Below are positions 33,580 through 41,560 of a stretch of 64,000 nt of DNA, one piece after another; within the stretch, counting starts at the first letter, position 1; every line of letters starts with the position of its first letter. The notes beneath the pieces were generated by a model. It did no database searches. It was not told the origin of the DNA and saw only the letters and a list, made by a program, of their open reading frames with translations. The position numbers were made by a program, and so were the translations under genes. Origin of the DNA: Lachnospiraceae bacterium (GTDB taxonomy: Bacteria > Bacillota > Clostridia > Lachnospirales > Lachnospiraceae); assembly GCA_029071325.1 (NCBI GenBank), contig JAIEAP010000041.1:124001-188000 (forward strand), in the 5' to 3' direction.

Positions 33580-34125
33580 GATGTGGTCGTCTCATAATTC
33601 CTATTATGAAAACAATATCCTTTTTCCGTAGTTTTGCAGGCATACACAGAATATCCTTGAGCCGGTGCGTGTAAATTCCGCTGTTACCAGCGTATCATAA
33701 TTTTTTTGTCTTTTTACGCTTCGACAATGCGATGGCATCCGTCCGCCAGTCACGCGACATGCGGCTTCGGTTTCTAGTTTGTCTAGATGGGCGTTCTTCT
33801 GTGGTCGATATGAGCGGGCTGCTTCCATAACTCGCTTCAAAACATACATCTTGTTAAAGATTATGAGCTCAGACAATGTCCGCAGCCCGCACGTCACATC
33901 AGAACGCCCATCAAGACAAACACAAAACCTGCAGATTGCATGTCCGTGACTGGCGGACGGATGCCAAGGATTGTTCGAACATTAAAAAGACAGAAATCAT
34001 CAAAAATGATACGCTGGTGACAGCTGGAATTTCAGCACAAGGCGAGCAGATATTTTGTGTATGCCTGCAAAATCACGGAAGATAGGGTGTTATTCTGATA
34101 ATAGGAATTATAGGATGACCACATC
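33580..34125. repeat. full-length long palindromic element (about 546 bp)
   Basis: Ends are inverted copies: GATGTGGTC at 33580-33588 and GACCACATC at 34117-34125. Pairing continues over nearly the whole length: TCATAATTCCTATTAT against ATAATAGGAATTATA; TTTTGCAGGCATACACA against TGTGTATGCCTGCAAAA; the segment 33734-33754 is a perfect 21-base inverted match to 33945-33965; TAGATGGGCGTTCT against AGAACGCCCAT; GCGGGCTGC against GCAGCCCGC. The centre is near 33855. No protein-coding frame of note lies within. Related copies lie at 12344-12473 and 52061-52462. It occupies nearly all of the gap between the two-component and lipoprotein operons. Confidence 0.92.
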
Positions 34126-34141
34126 GCAAAACGGATACAAA

Positions 34142-34170
34142 TTGTTTACAAGTGCATGCTACTGTACTAT
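34142..34170 (+). promoter_or_regulatory. promoter of the first lipoprotein paralog
   Basis: TTGTTT (34142-34147) and TACTAT (34165-34170) with a 17-base spacer. The same arrangement is repeated before the second paralog at 35654-35682, so promoter and gene were duplicated together. Confidence 0.65.
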
Positions 34171-34193
34171 AGACGGAATGGGAGGTATGGTGT

Positions 34194-35627
34194 ATGAAGA
34201 TGAACATAACGATTCGTAAGTGTGTCTGCACAGTATTGCTTGCAGGTATCACGGCAGGCTTATTGTCGGGGTGCTCCGATCAGGAAGTGAATTACAATCC
34301 GGACTCGGAACAGGCGAAGACGAATGCAGAAAACAGTCTGGCGGAGTTTGCCGAGGTAGAGAAATGGAATGATGAGTGGGAAGTGGATATAGGAAACGGC
34401 AAGAGGCTAAATCTGGTGATTGACGCCGCGATATCTGTGCCGGGAGCAGAATTCATGTCGGTGGTGGAAGTGGAGAAACTGAAGCCGGACGGCACCGCGA
34501 AAAAGCAGTTCCTGGACGCATTTTTCGGAGGCGCAGAGATTTATTATCATGATGCGGAGCATCTGACGAAGGAAGAGCTGGAAGACCGGATATTAGAGCA
34601 GGAGATGATAATAGAGCTGGTGGAAGATGAAGTGAAACGTGTGCACAATTATGTTGAGACCGGAGTGATCGTAATATCAGAGGAAGAACTCGACCGGATG
34701 GAAGAAGGATTTGAAAGGGAGAAGGAAAAGCTGAGCCGGTTTGAGCAAGCGCTGGAAGCGGCACCGGATGGTCCGGTTCCGGCTGTGGATTATGACAGCT
34801 GCCGGGAATTTCTGGCCTATGTGGACGATATAGCGTATTATGTCTATTTTCCGGAAGAGGGAGAGGAGGCGGTTATACGGATACAGCCAGGGCAACATGG
34901 CGACCCCGTACCAACCTATCTTCCCGAAGCGCTGCCAGAGCTAAAGGAGTATGAGCTTATCAGTTATGGAGGCGACAGTGCGGATGAATCTTCCAATGAC
35001 TGCCCGTTGCCGATAGAGAAGGCACAAGAGCTTGCAGCTCAGTTTATGCAGGGCAGCGGACTTCAGAATCAGATGCTGCTGCAGGAGGAGAACCTGATCT
35101 GGAAGGGACAGAAATTTAACGACGATGGTATCGTAATAGAGGAGTCCCGGGATTATGCCTATGGTTACTGGTTCATTTATGGTATCGGTGTGAACGGGCT
35201 GCCATTTTCGGAGTTTGGGGATGAGTCGATATATGTGGACGCGAGGAGATCGGGCAGATCTGATTTTTACAGTCTGGATTGTAGGTGTAGTGTGGCGGTG
35301 ACAGATGACGGAGTAGTGGGCGTGGAAATGAAATACCCTCTGGTGGTAAAGCATATTACGGAACAAGTGGAGCTTCTGCCCTTGGATACGATAAAGCAGA
35401 TTATGAAAAATGAGGCAGTGGAGCATCCAGACCGGTATGATTTTACCAAGTACCAGTATTCCAATGCCATGGATCTCATTTATTTCCGTGTGGGGGATAA
35501 GGAGAACGCTGACAGCTACAGCTATATTCCTGTCTGGCGGCTCAGTCAGAAGGGAGAGTACTGCTATCATCCCATATTGGTCAATGCCATTGACGGCAGC
35601 GTTATCTATACGGAAGAGGAACTATAA
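34194..35627 (+). CDS. paralogous lipoprotein 1 of a six-gene tandem array
   Basis: ATG behind GGGAGGTATGGTGT. 477 residues. Signal peptide and lipobox (LLSGCSD), then acidic exported domain. Shared family blocks: WNDEW (about 58), VPG-x-x-FMSVVEVE, FFGGAEIYYHD followed by a charged coiled-coil stretch (about 118-185), DYDSCREFLAYVDD, GYWFIYGIGVNG, ITEQVELLPLDTIKQIMKNE, YSNAMDLIYFRV, SYSYIPVWRLS and NAIDGSVIY near the C-terminus. No enzyme motif. The last two blocks faintly recall PepSY-type domains, but this is not certain. It should sit on the outer face of the membrane. It is closest to the second paralog. Confidence 0.85.
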   Translation: MKMNITIRKCVCTVLLAGITAGLLSGCSDQEVNYNPDSEQAKTNAENSLAEFAEVEKWNDEWEVDIGNGKRLNLVIDAAISVPGAEFMSVVEVEKLKPDGTAKKQFLDAFFGGAEIYYHDAEHLTKEELEDRILEQEMIIELVEDEVKRVHNYVETGVIVISEEELDRMEEGFEREKEKLSRFEQALEAAPDGPVPAVDYDSCREFLAYVDDIAYYVYFPEEGEEAVIRIQPGQHGDPVPTYLPEALPELKEYELISYGGDSADESSNDCPLPIEKAQELAAQFMQGSGLQNQMLLQEENLIWKGQKFNDDGIVIEESRDYAYGYWFIYGIGVNGLPFSEFGDESIYVDARRSGRSDFYSLDCRCSVAVTDDGVVGVEMKYPLVVKHITEQVELLPLDTIKQIMKNEAVEHPDRYDFTKYQYSNAMDLIYFRVGDKENADSYSYIPVWRLSQKGEYCYHPILVNAIDGSVIYTEEEL

Positions 35628-35653
35628 GGGGCGCGGCATAAAGCAGATACAAA

Positions 35654-35682
35654 TTGTTTACAACTGCATGCTACAGTACGAT
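35654..35682 (+). promoter_or_regulatory. duplicated promoter of the second lipoprotein paralog
   Basis: TTGTTT (35654-35659) and TACGAT (35677-35682), 17-base spacer, within a stretch matching the region before paralog 1 (GATACAAATTGTTTACAA then TGCATGCTAC). The -10 has one change (TACTAT to TACGAT). Confidence 0.6.
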
Positions 35683-35703
35683 AGACGAAACAGGAGGTAT
35701 GGA

Positions 35704-37125
35704 ATGAAAATGAAGAGAAACATGAGAATTCGTAAGGGTATCTGCACGTTGTTGGCGGCAGGGGTTACGGCAGGCCTGGTATCGGGCTGCTCCGATGAGA
35801 AAGTGGATTATAATCTGGACTCGGAGCAGGCGCAGACAAATGAGGGAAACAGTCTGGCAAAGTTTGGTGAAGTTGAGAAGTGGAATGACGAATGGGAACT
35901 GGATATAGGAGATGGTCAGAAGATCACCATGGTAATCAATGCGGATATATCTGTGCCGGACGTGAGTTCTATGGCTGTGGTAGAGGTGGAGAAATTACAG
36001 ACGGACAACGCTGTGAGAAAACAGATTTTGGAGTCTTTCTTCGGAGGAGAAGAGATATATTACAATGATGCCGCTCATCAGACCAGGGAAGAACTGGAGG
36101 ACAATATTGAGGAACTGGAGGATACCATAGAGCGGATAGAAGAAAATGCAGAAGAGCTTCGCAGATTTGAAGACCTCGCGGATTATGTGGAGGGACTGGA
36201 AAATGATCTGGAGCGTGAAAAGGAGAAGCTGCGCCGGTGTCAGGAAGCGCTGCAGACGGCTGTTGATGCCCCGGTTCCTGCCGAAGACTATGGAAGCTGC
36301 CAGGAGTTTGTGGCATATGTGGACGGTGTGCGGTACGATATTCGGTTTCCGGCAGAGGAAGAGGATGCCGTGATGTACATACGGCCGGGAGAACTGCATG
36401 GAGGCGCGTCCACCTATATTCCTGAGATAGCGTCAGAATTAAAGGATTATGACTATATTAATTGTTATAGCTCAGGAGAGGCGGAAGCAGACAATGAATG
36501 TCCGCTGTCAAAGGAGGAAGCGAGAGGAATTGCGGATCGGTTCATAGAAAGCAGCGGGCTTCCTGATCTGGTACTGTCACAAGAGGGGAATCTGATCTGG
36601 AGAGGCTGGAATGAAAGTGACGGCGAGACTATGGGCGAGGATTCACCAGAGTATGTTTACGGTTATCGTTTTGTTTATTATGTTGGAGTAAATGGAATTT
36701 CATTTGTAGATTTTGGGGATGAATGGTCTTATATGGACGGTGCGATGATTCAGTCACCTGATTTCTACAGTATGCGGTCCGGCTGCTGCCTGGAAGTGAC
36801 GGATGACGGATTGATAGGAATGGAGTTGTTTTATCCGTTGACGGTAAGAAAGGTGACGGAGCAGGTGGAGCTTCTGCCCCTGGATATCATTCAGCAGATT
36901 ATGAAGAATGAGGCAATGGAGCATACAGATCGGTATAGTTTCAATGAATACCGGTATTCCAATGCCATGGATCTGATCTATTTTCGTGTGAAGGACAAGG
37001 AGGACTCTGATAGTTACAGCTACATTCCTGTGTGGAGACTCAGCCAGATGGGATCATACTGCTATCATCCGATACTGGTGAACGCCATTGACGGAAGTGT
37101 TATCTATGCGGAGGATGAACTGTAG
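35704..37125 (+). CDS. paralogous lipoprotein 2 of the tandem array
   Basis: The ATG at 35704 is preceded by CAGGAGGTATGGA; the frame is open far upstream into paralog 1, but the lipobox (VSGCSDEKVDY) fixes the start. 473 residues. All family blocks are present (KWNDEWELDIG, MAVVEVE, FFGGEEIYYND, coiled-coil about 115-180, YGSCQEFVAYVDG, YRFVYYVGVNG, VTEQVELLPLDIIQQIMKNE, SYSYIPVWRLSQMG, NAIDGSVIYAEDEL). It is the nearest relative of paralog 1 and carries its own copy of the promoter region. Function unknown. Confidence 0.85.
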   Translation: MKMKRNMRIRKGICTLLAAGVTAGLVSGCSDEKVDYNLDSEQAQTNEGNSLAKFGEVEKWNDEWELDIGDGQKITMVINADISVPDVSSMAVVEVEKLQTDNAVRKQILESFFGGEEIYYNDAAHQTREELEDNIEELEDTIERIEENAEELRRFEDLADYVEGLENDLEREKEKLRRCQEALQTAVDAPVPAEDYGSCQEFVAYVDGVRYDIRFPAEEEDAVMYIRPGELHGGASTYIPEIASELKDYDYINCYSSGEAEADNECPLSKEEARGIADRFIESSGLPDLVLSQEGNLIWRGWNESDGETMGEDSPEYVYGYRFVYYVGVNGISFVDFGDEWSYMDGAMIQSPDFYSMRSGCCLEVTDDGLIGMELFYPLTVRKVTEQVELLPLDIIQQIMKNEAMEHTDRYSFNEYRYSNAMDLIYFRVKDKEDSDSYSYIPVWRLSQMGSYCYHPILVNAIDGSVIYAEDEL

Positions 37126-37165
37126 AACTTACGACTTGATACAGAGGAGATGGGAGGAATTGTTG

Positions 37166-38584
37166 ATGAAGAAACACATACTGCTGCTGGCGTGTCTCAT
37201 GACAGGTCTGTTTTCCGGCTGCGCAGACCGGGCGGTGGACTATGACCTGGACGGAGAGGGAACAGAACATGCAATAAATTCCACGCTGGAACAGTTTGCA
37301 GAGGCGGAGAACTGGAATGCTGAAGTGACTGTCACAGGAAAAAACGGATCGGAAACCCACATAACGGTAAACGCCCAGGTGGTACTGCCGGATGCGGATG
37401 ATATGTCTGTTGTGGAGGTAGAAGAGGCGGTTGTGGACGGAGAATATAAGAAAAGACTGCTGACATGTTTCTTTGAAGACGGGGAGATATATTACCATGA
37501 CCTTGCACATTGCACAAGGGAAGAACTAGAGGACATGATCACGGAGACGGAGAACAGTATTTCAGATCTTCGAAAAGATATGGCGGAGAATCCACAGAAT
37601 TACGGGGCTGTGAATTTTGATGAGTGGTTTGAAAACCAGGAGGAGCAGCTACAGGAATGCCGGGCATATCTGCAGACGGCGAAGGATACTTATACGCTGG
37701 CGGAAGATTTTGATATGTGTAATGCATACGCGGGGTATCGGGACGGAATTCTTTACGGTGTTGTCTTTCAGACACGAAACGAGACAGCGCAGACCGTTGC
37801 ATGGATCGATATTCATCCTATGGACGATGTGTATGTGGGTCCGGAATCCTTAAAAAATTTTGACGAAGTGAATCGCACGCATCTGGACTATATGTGGTCC
37901 GGTGAATCGGCGGGGACAGAAACAGGGACAAATGAGTGCACGTTTTCACAGGAGGAAGCAAAGGCGCTGGCGGATCGCTTTGTGGATCGCAGCGGCAGGA
38001 CAAATCAGATCTGTTTTGAGGAAAGCGGGATTCTCTGGCAAGGTCACAATCTGGAGGAAACGGAAGAGGAGGGCTGCTATATAATCACGGATCAGGCGGA
38101 TGCAGTTTACGGATATGAGTTTGTTTATGGGACGGGAGTGGATGAAATGGCATTTGCATCATTTGGAGGACTGACGGCGTTCGATCAGTTCTGGACCATA
38201 GCGGATCTTCCGGAGAATTGGTACGATACCGATGATCAGATTCGGATCATAGTGACGGATGCCGGAATCATTGATGTGCGGATGGAGTACCCGATTACCA
38301 TTGATCATGTGACAAGACAGGTGGAATTACTGCCGCTTGAAACGGTGCAGAGTATACTGAAAAATGAACTGACAGAGAATGGCAGCCGGTATGACTTCAG
38401 CCAAAGCAAATATTTTAATACGCTGGAACTCATTTATTTCCGGTTGAAGGATGACAACAAGGCCGGGAGCTACAGTTATGTGCCGGTGTGGTGTCTGTGC
38501 GGCAAGGATAAGGATATTCATCGGCATGCGGTGCTGGTGAACGCCATAGACGGAAGCGTAATCTATTTGCAGGATGAAATATAG
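37166..38584 (+). CDS. paralogous lipoprotein 3 of the tandem array
   Basis: The ATG at 37166 follows GGGAGGAATTGTTG. 472 residues with a short signal peptide and lipobox LFSGCADRAVDY. Family blocks are kept but more diverged (ENWNAEVTVTG instead of WNDEW; DMSVVEVEEAVVDGEYKKRL; FFEDGEIYYHD; ELIYFRLKDDNKAGSYSYVP; VNAIDGSVIYLQDEI). It groups with paralog 4, sharing the NTLELIYFRL and SYSYVPVWCL wording. The upstream gap is only 40 bases, so it is probably read from the promoters before paralogs 1 and 2. Confidence 0.85.
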   Translation: MKKHILLLACLMTGLFSGCADRAVDYDLDGEGTEHAINSTLEQFAEAENWNAEVTVTGKNGSETHITVNAQVVLPDADDMSVVEVEEAVVDGEYKKRLLTCFFEDGEIYYHDLAHCTREELEDMITETENSISDLRKDMAENPQNYGAVNFDEWFENQEEQLQECRAYLQTAKDTYTLAEDFDMCNAYAGYRDGILYGVVFQTRNETAQTVAWIDIHPMDDVYVGPESLKNFDEVNRTHLDYMWSGESAGTETGTNECTFSQEEAKALADRFVDRSGRTNQICFEESGILWQGHNLEETEEEGCYIITDQADAVYGYEFVYGTGVDEMAFASFGGLTAFDQFWTIADLPENWYDTDDQIRIIVTDAGIIDVRMEYPITIDHVTRQVELLPLETVQSILKNELTENGSRYDFSQSKYFNTLELIYFRLKDDNKAGSYSYVPVWCLCGKDKDIHRHAVLVNAIDGSVIYLQDEI

Positions 38585-38597
38585 GAGGGATCAGAGA

Positions 38598-40037
38598 ATG
38601 AGAAGAAATCGTATGGTGACAAAGCATGCGGCGGTCATTCTTGCCGGTTGTATGATGGCTGCGCTGCTTGGCGGCTGTTCAGATGAGAAAGTGGACTATC
38701 AACTGGGTACGGAGGAGACCGACGGGAGAAATGCTGGAAGTCTGAAGCAGTTTGCGGATGAAGCGAAGTGGAGTGATGAATGGAATGTTCCCCTGGCGGG
38801 GGGAGAAACGCTCCAGCTATCCGTTGACGCCAACGTTGTGGTACCGGAGGTGAGCGCCATGTCGGTGGTAGAGGTAGAGGAGACTGTCGTGGACGCTGAA
38901 TATAAGAAGCATTTTATGTCGGTCATGTTCGACAACGGCGAGATCTATTATCATGATGCAGCGCATCACACAAAAGCGGAATGGGAAGATGAAATTGCGG
39001 AGCTGGAGGCGCGGATAGCCATCAATGAAGAGATTATTCACAGTCAGCAGGGCTTCAATCAGGATGAGATGGCATCCGCGGAGGCATGGCTGGATTCTCT
39101 AAAGGAGGAACTGCAGGAGTGCCGGAGCTATCATCAGTCGGCGGCAGAGGATTATACGCCGGCAGACAGCTTCGACGGTTGTAATGAGTTTATAGGGTAT
39201 CGCGATGAAGTGCCTTATTTTGTGAATTTCGGCATGAATGATGAGGGAACTGTTTCAGTTATCCGTGTGGAGTGTATGGATAAGCTGGCGTGCGGACCTT
39301 CGTCCCTGCAGGAATATGACGGAGTTGACATATTCGGTGAGCAGTATCGGATGGAGGATGATGTAAATGAGTGTGCACTCTCTATGGAGGAAGCGAAACA
39401 GATCGCGGATCAATTTGCGGATGGTATCGGGCGATCCTATCAGGTGTGCTATCAGACAGAGGAAGTCTGGTGGGAAGCTTACAATGAGATTGAAGGTGAT
39501 CCTCTGCCCCAGATCGTATACGAGGAGGATGCAATTTGCGGTTACCGGTTTGTGTATGGAACAGGAGTGGACGGCAGGGCATTTGCAGAGTATGGCGGAA
39601 TGACAGTATTTGATAATTTCGGTGCAAAGGTAGAAGACACATGGGAAAGTGTAGAGGAAATTCCCGAGGGCTTCTATGACTCAAAGGATCGGCTCAGTAT
39701 TGTGGTGACAGATGCCGGGGTGGTAGATGTGACTATGGATTATCCTGTCACCGTAACAAATGTGACGGAGCAGGTGGAGCTGCTGCCGTTAGATACCGTA
39801 AAGGGAATTATGAAAAATGAAGTGATGGAGCATGCGGATGATTATGATTTCAGCCAGAGCAAATATTACAATACGTTGGAGCTCATTTATTTCCGGTTGA
39901 AAAATGATGATAAAAAGGGAAGCTACAGCTATGTACCGGTCTGGTGCCTGAGCGGGAAAGTAGCAGAGAGACGTAACCATGGAGTGCTGGTCAACGCCAT
40001 TGATGGCAGTGTCATCTATGTAGAAGATGAAATATAG
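38598..40037 (+). CDS. paralogous lipoprotein 4 of the tandem array
   Basis: The ATG at 38598 follows TAGGAGGGATCAGAGA, where the TAG is the stop codon of paralog 3. 479 residues, lipobox LLGGCSDEKVDY. Blocks: AKWSDEWNVPLAGG, SAMSVVEVEETVVDAEYKKH, NGEIYYHDAAHHTKAEWEDE, a helical charged stretch, CNEFIGYRDEVPYF, YRFVYGTGVDGRAFAEYG, VTEQVELLPLDTVKGIMKNE, SYSYVPVWCLSGK and NAIDGSVIYVEDEI. It forms a pair with paralog 3. The four-residue motif order is the same as in all other members. Confidence 0.85.
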   Translation: MRRNRMVTKHAAVILAGCMMAALLGGCSDEKVDYQLGTEETDGRNAGSLKQFADEAKWSDEWNVPLAGGETLQLSVDANVVVPEVSAMSVVEVEETVVDAEYKKHFMSVMFDNGEIYYHDAAHHTKAEWEDEIAELEARIAINEEIIHSQQGFNQDEMASAEAWLDSLKEELQECRSYHQSAAEDYTPADSFDGCNEFIGYRDEVPYFVNFGMNDEGTVSVIRVECMDKLACGPSSLQEYDGVDIFGEQYRMEDDVNECALSMEEAKQIADQFADGIGRSYQVCYQTEEVWWEAYNEIEGDPLPQIVYEEDAICGYRFVYGTGVDGRAFAEYGGMTVFDNFGAKVEDTWESVEEIPEGFYDSKDRLSIVVTDAGVVDVTMDYPVTVTNVTEQVELLPLDTVKGIMKNEVMEHADDYDFSQSKYYNTLELIYFRLKNDDKKGSYSYVPVWCLSGKVAERRNHGVLVNAIDGSVIYVEDEI

Positions 40038-40054
40038 ACAGGAGGAGTCAGAAC

Positions 40055-41524
40055 ATGTGTCAAAACAAAGAGTGGAATACAGGGAAAAAGCAGCTTAGAA
40101 AGCGCTGTATGACAGTACTGCTCGCCGGGTGTATGGCGGCAATCCTCGGCGGTTGTTCAGACAAGAAGGTAGATTACGGTATGGATACGCAGCAGGCAAA
40201 TAAGGAAGCTGCGGGCAGTCTTGCACAGTTTTCCGATGCAGGGGAATGGAATGACGAATGGGCACTGGAAACAGAAGACGGCAAGGTATTGAACCTTGTG
40301 ATAAATGCCAAGATCACAGTGCCGGATACGGATACCATGTCTGTAGTAGAGGTGGAGGAGCTGGCCGTAGACGCAGATGTGAAAAAGCGGCTGGTGGAAA
40401 GCTTCTTTGGAGGAACGGATATCTATTATCACGATGTTGACCATCAGACGAAGGAGGAACTGGAAGCGCAGATCACGTTGCTGGAAGCAGATGTGGAGAA
40501 TCTGGAAGAAAGTGTTGCAAATGTGGAAGAACTAGTCGGCGCTTCTGGCGGAACGGACATAGGGCTTGAAACAATGCGTGAAGAGCTGGCAGAGAAAAAG
40601 GATTTGCTGCAGGAGTGCCGGACGGTCAGAGAGAATGCTACCAATGATTATACGGTTGCTGCGGAGTATGACAACTGTACGGAATTTACCGCGTTCTTAA
40701 ACGACGCTCAGTATGATATCAGATTTCCTGAGACGGGGGAGATCCAGGTTATACAGATCCGGCCAGGCGATTTGTTTGGAGGAGCTTCTACATATGTGCC
40801 AGGAGGTCTGACAGAGTTACAGGGCCTTGATCAGGTTACCTGTTATACGGACACTGCGGAGGAGGGGGCGAATAGCTGCTCACTGTCACAGGAAGAAGCG
40901 AAGAAGCTTGCGGATCAGTTTGTACAGAGTAACGGGATTTCTGAATATGTGCTGCAGAAAACCAGTGATCTGATCTGGTGGGGATGGAATTGGGAAGAAA
41001 GCGAAGGAAATGACCGTAGATATGTTCATGGCTACAGTTTTGTATACGGTGTTGGAGTAGACGGTTCTGCACTTTTGGAGCCGGATTATGACCAATGGAT
41101 GTATGGGGATAGTGAGCTGCCGTTATTTGCGTCTACCATTTCTCTGTATGTGACGGAGGACGGGATCATCGCAATGGATTGGGATCATCCGCTGACGGTA
41201 CAGAATATCACGCCGCAGGTGGAGCTGCTGCCGTTAGAGGATATTCAGAATATCATGGAGAACGAAGCCAAGGAGCATACGGATCAATACAATTTTAATG
41301 ACTACCGGTATTCCAATGCCATGGATCTCATTTATCTTCGGGTGAGGGATAAGGAGACGGAAGGCAGCTACAGCTATATCCCCGTCTGGCGGCTTGCCCA
41401 GAAAGGAGAGTATTGTTATCATCCCATATTTATCAATGCCATTGACGGCAGCGTAATTTATCTGCAGGAGGAGATCATTGACGAAGGAGGTCCGACCAGA
41501 ACCGATACGGTACCGAAAGGATGA
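40055..41524 (+). CDS. paralogous lipoprotein 5 of the tandem array
   Basis: ATG behind ACAGGAGGAGTCAGAAC. 489 residues, lipobox ILGGCSDKKVDYGMD. Blocks: EWNDEWALETEDG, DTMSVVEVEELAVDADVKKR, FFGGTDIYYHDVDHQTKEEL, coiled-coil about 120-185, CTEFTAFLNDAQYD, YSFVYGVGVDGSAL, ITPQVELLPLEDIQNIMENE, SNAMDLIYLRVRDKETEGSY and NAIDGSVIYLQEE. It resembles paralogs 1 and 2 more than its direct neighbours, and carries an extra C-terminal tail (IIDEGGPTRTDTVPKG). This order argues that copies were shuffled or duplicated more than once. Confidence 0.85.
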   Translation: MCQNKEWNTGKKQLRKRCMTVLLAGCMAAILGGCSDKKVDYGMDTQQANKEAAGSLAQFSDAGEWNDEWALETEDGKVLNLVINAKITVPDTDTMSVVEVEELAVDADVKKRLVESFFGGTDIYYHDVDHQTKEELEAQITLLEADVENLEESVANVEELVGASGGTDIGLETMREELAEKKDLLQECRTVRENATNDYTVAAEYDNCTEFTAFLNDAQYDIRFPETGEIQVIQIRPGDLFGGASTYVPGGLTELQGLDQVTCYTDTAEEGANSCSLSQEEAKKLADQFVQSNGISEYVLQKTSDLIWWGWNWEESEGNDRRYVHGYSFVYGVGVDGSALLEPDYDQWMYGDSELPLFASTISLYVTEDGIIAMDWDHPLTVQNITPQVELLPLEDIQNIMENEAKEHTDQYNFNDYRYSNAMDLIYLRVRDKETEGSYSYIPVWRLAQKGEYCYHPIFINAIDGSVIYLQEEIIDEGGPTRTDTVPKG

Positions 41525-41560
41525 GCGGGTCAATCATAACATGCACAGGAGGATTGAGAT

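Noticed and set aside
33604-33897. Open reading frame of 97 codons on the minus strand inside the palindromic element, and one of 69 codons on the plus strand at 33876-34085
   Set aside because: Both lie fully in the inverted repeat, have no ribosome site, and encode similar low-complexity peptides because the arms are inverted copies. They are not conserved as frames in the 52061 copy.
33580-34125. Identification of the palindrome as an IsrB/HEARO RNA, an IS200/IS605 remnant or an integron attachment site
   Set aside because: No nuclease or TnpA/TnpB gene adjoins it, its ends are inverted rather than carrying asymmetric subterminal hairpins, and no integrase or cassette pattern is present. 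I could not recognise a named RNA consensus.
35410-35703. N-terminal extension of lipoprotein paralog 2 into the previous gene
   Set aside because: It would place a lipoprotein signal in the middle of the chain and overlap paralog 1; the ATG at 35704 with its GGAGG site and lipobox is the true start.
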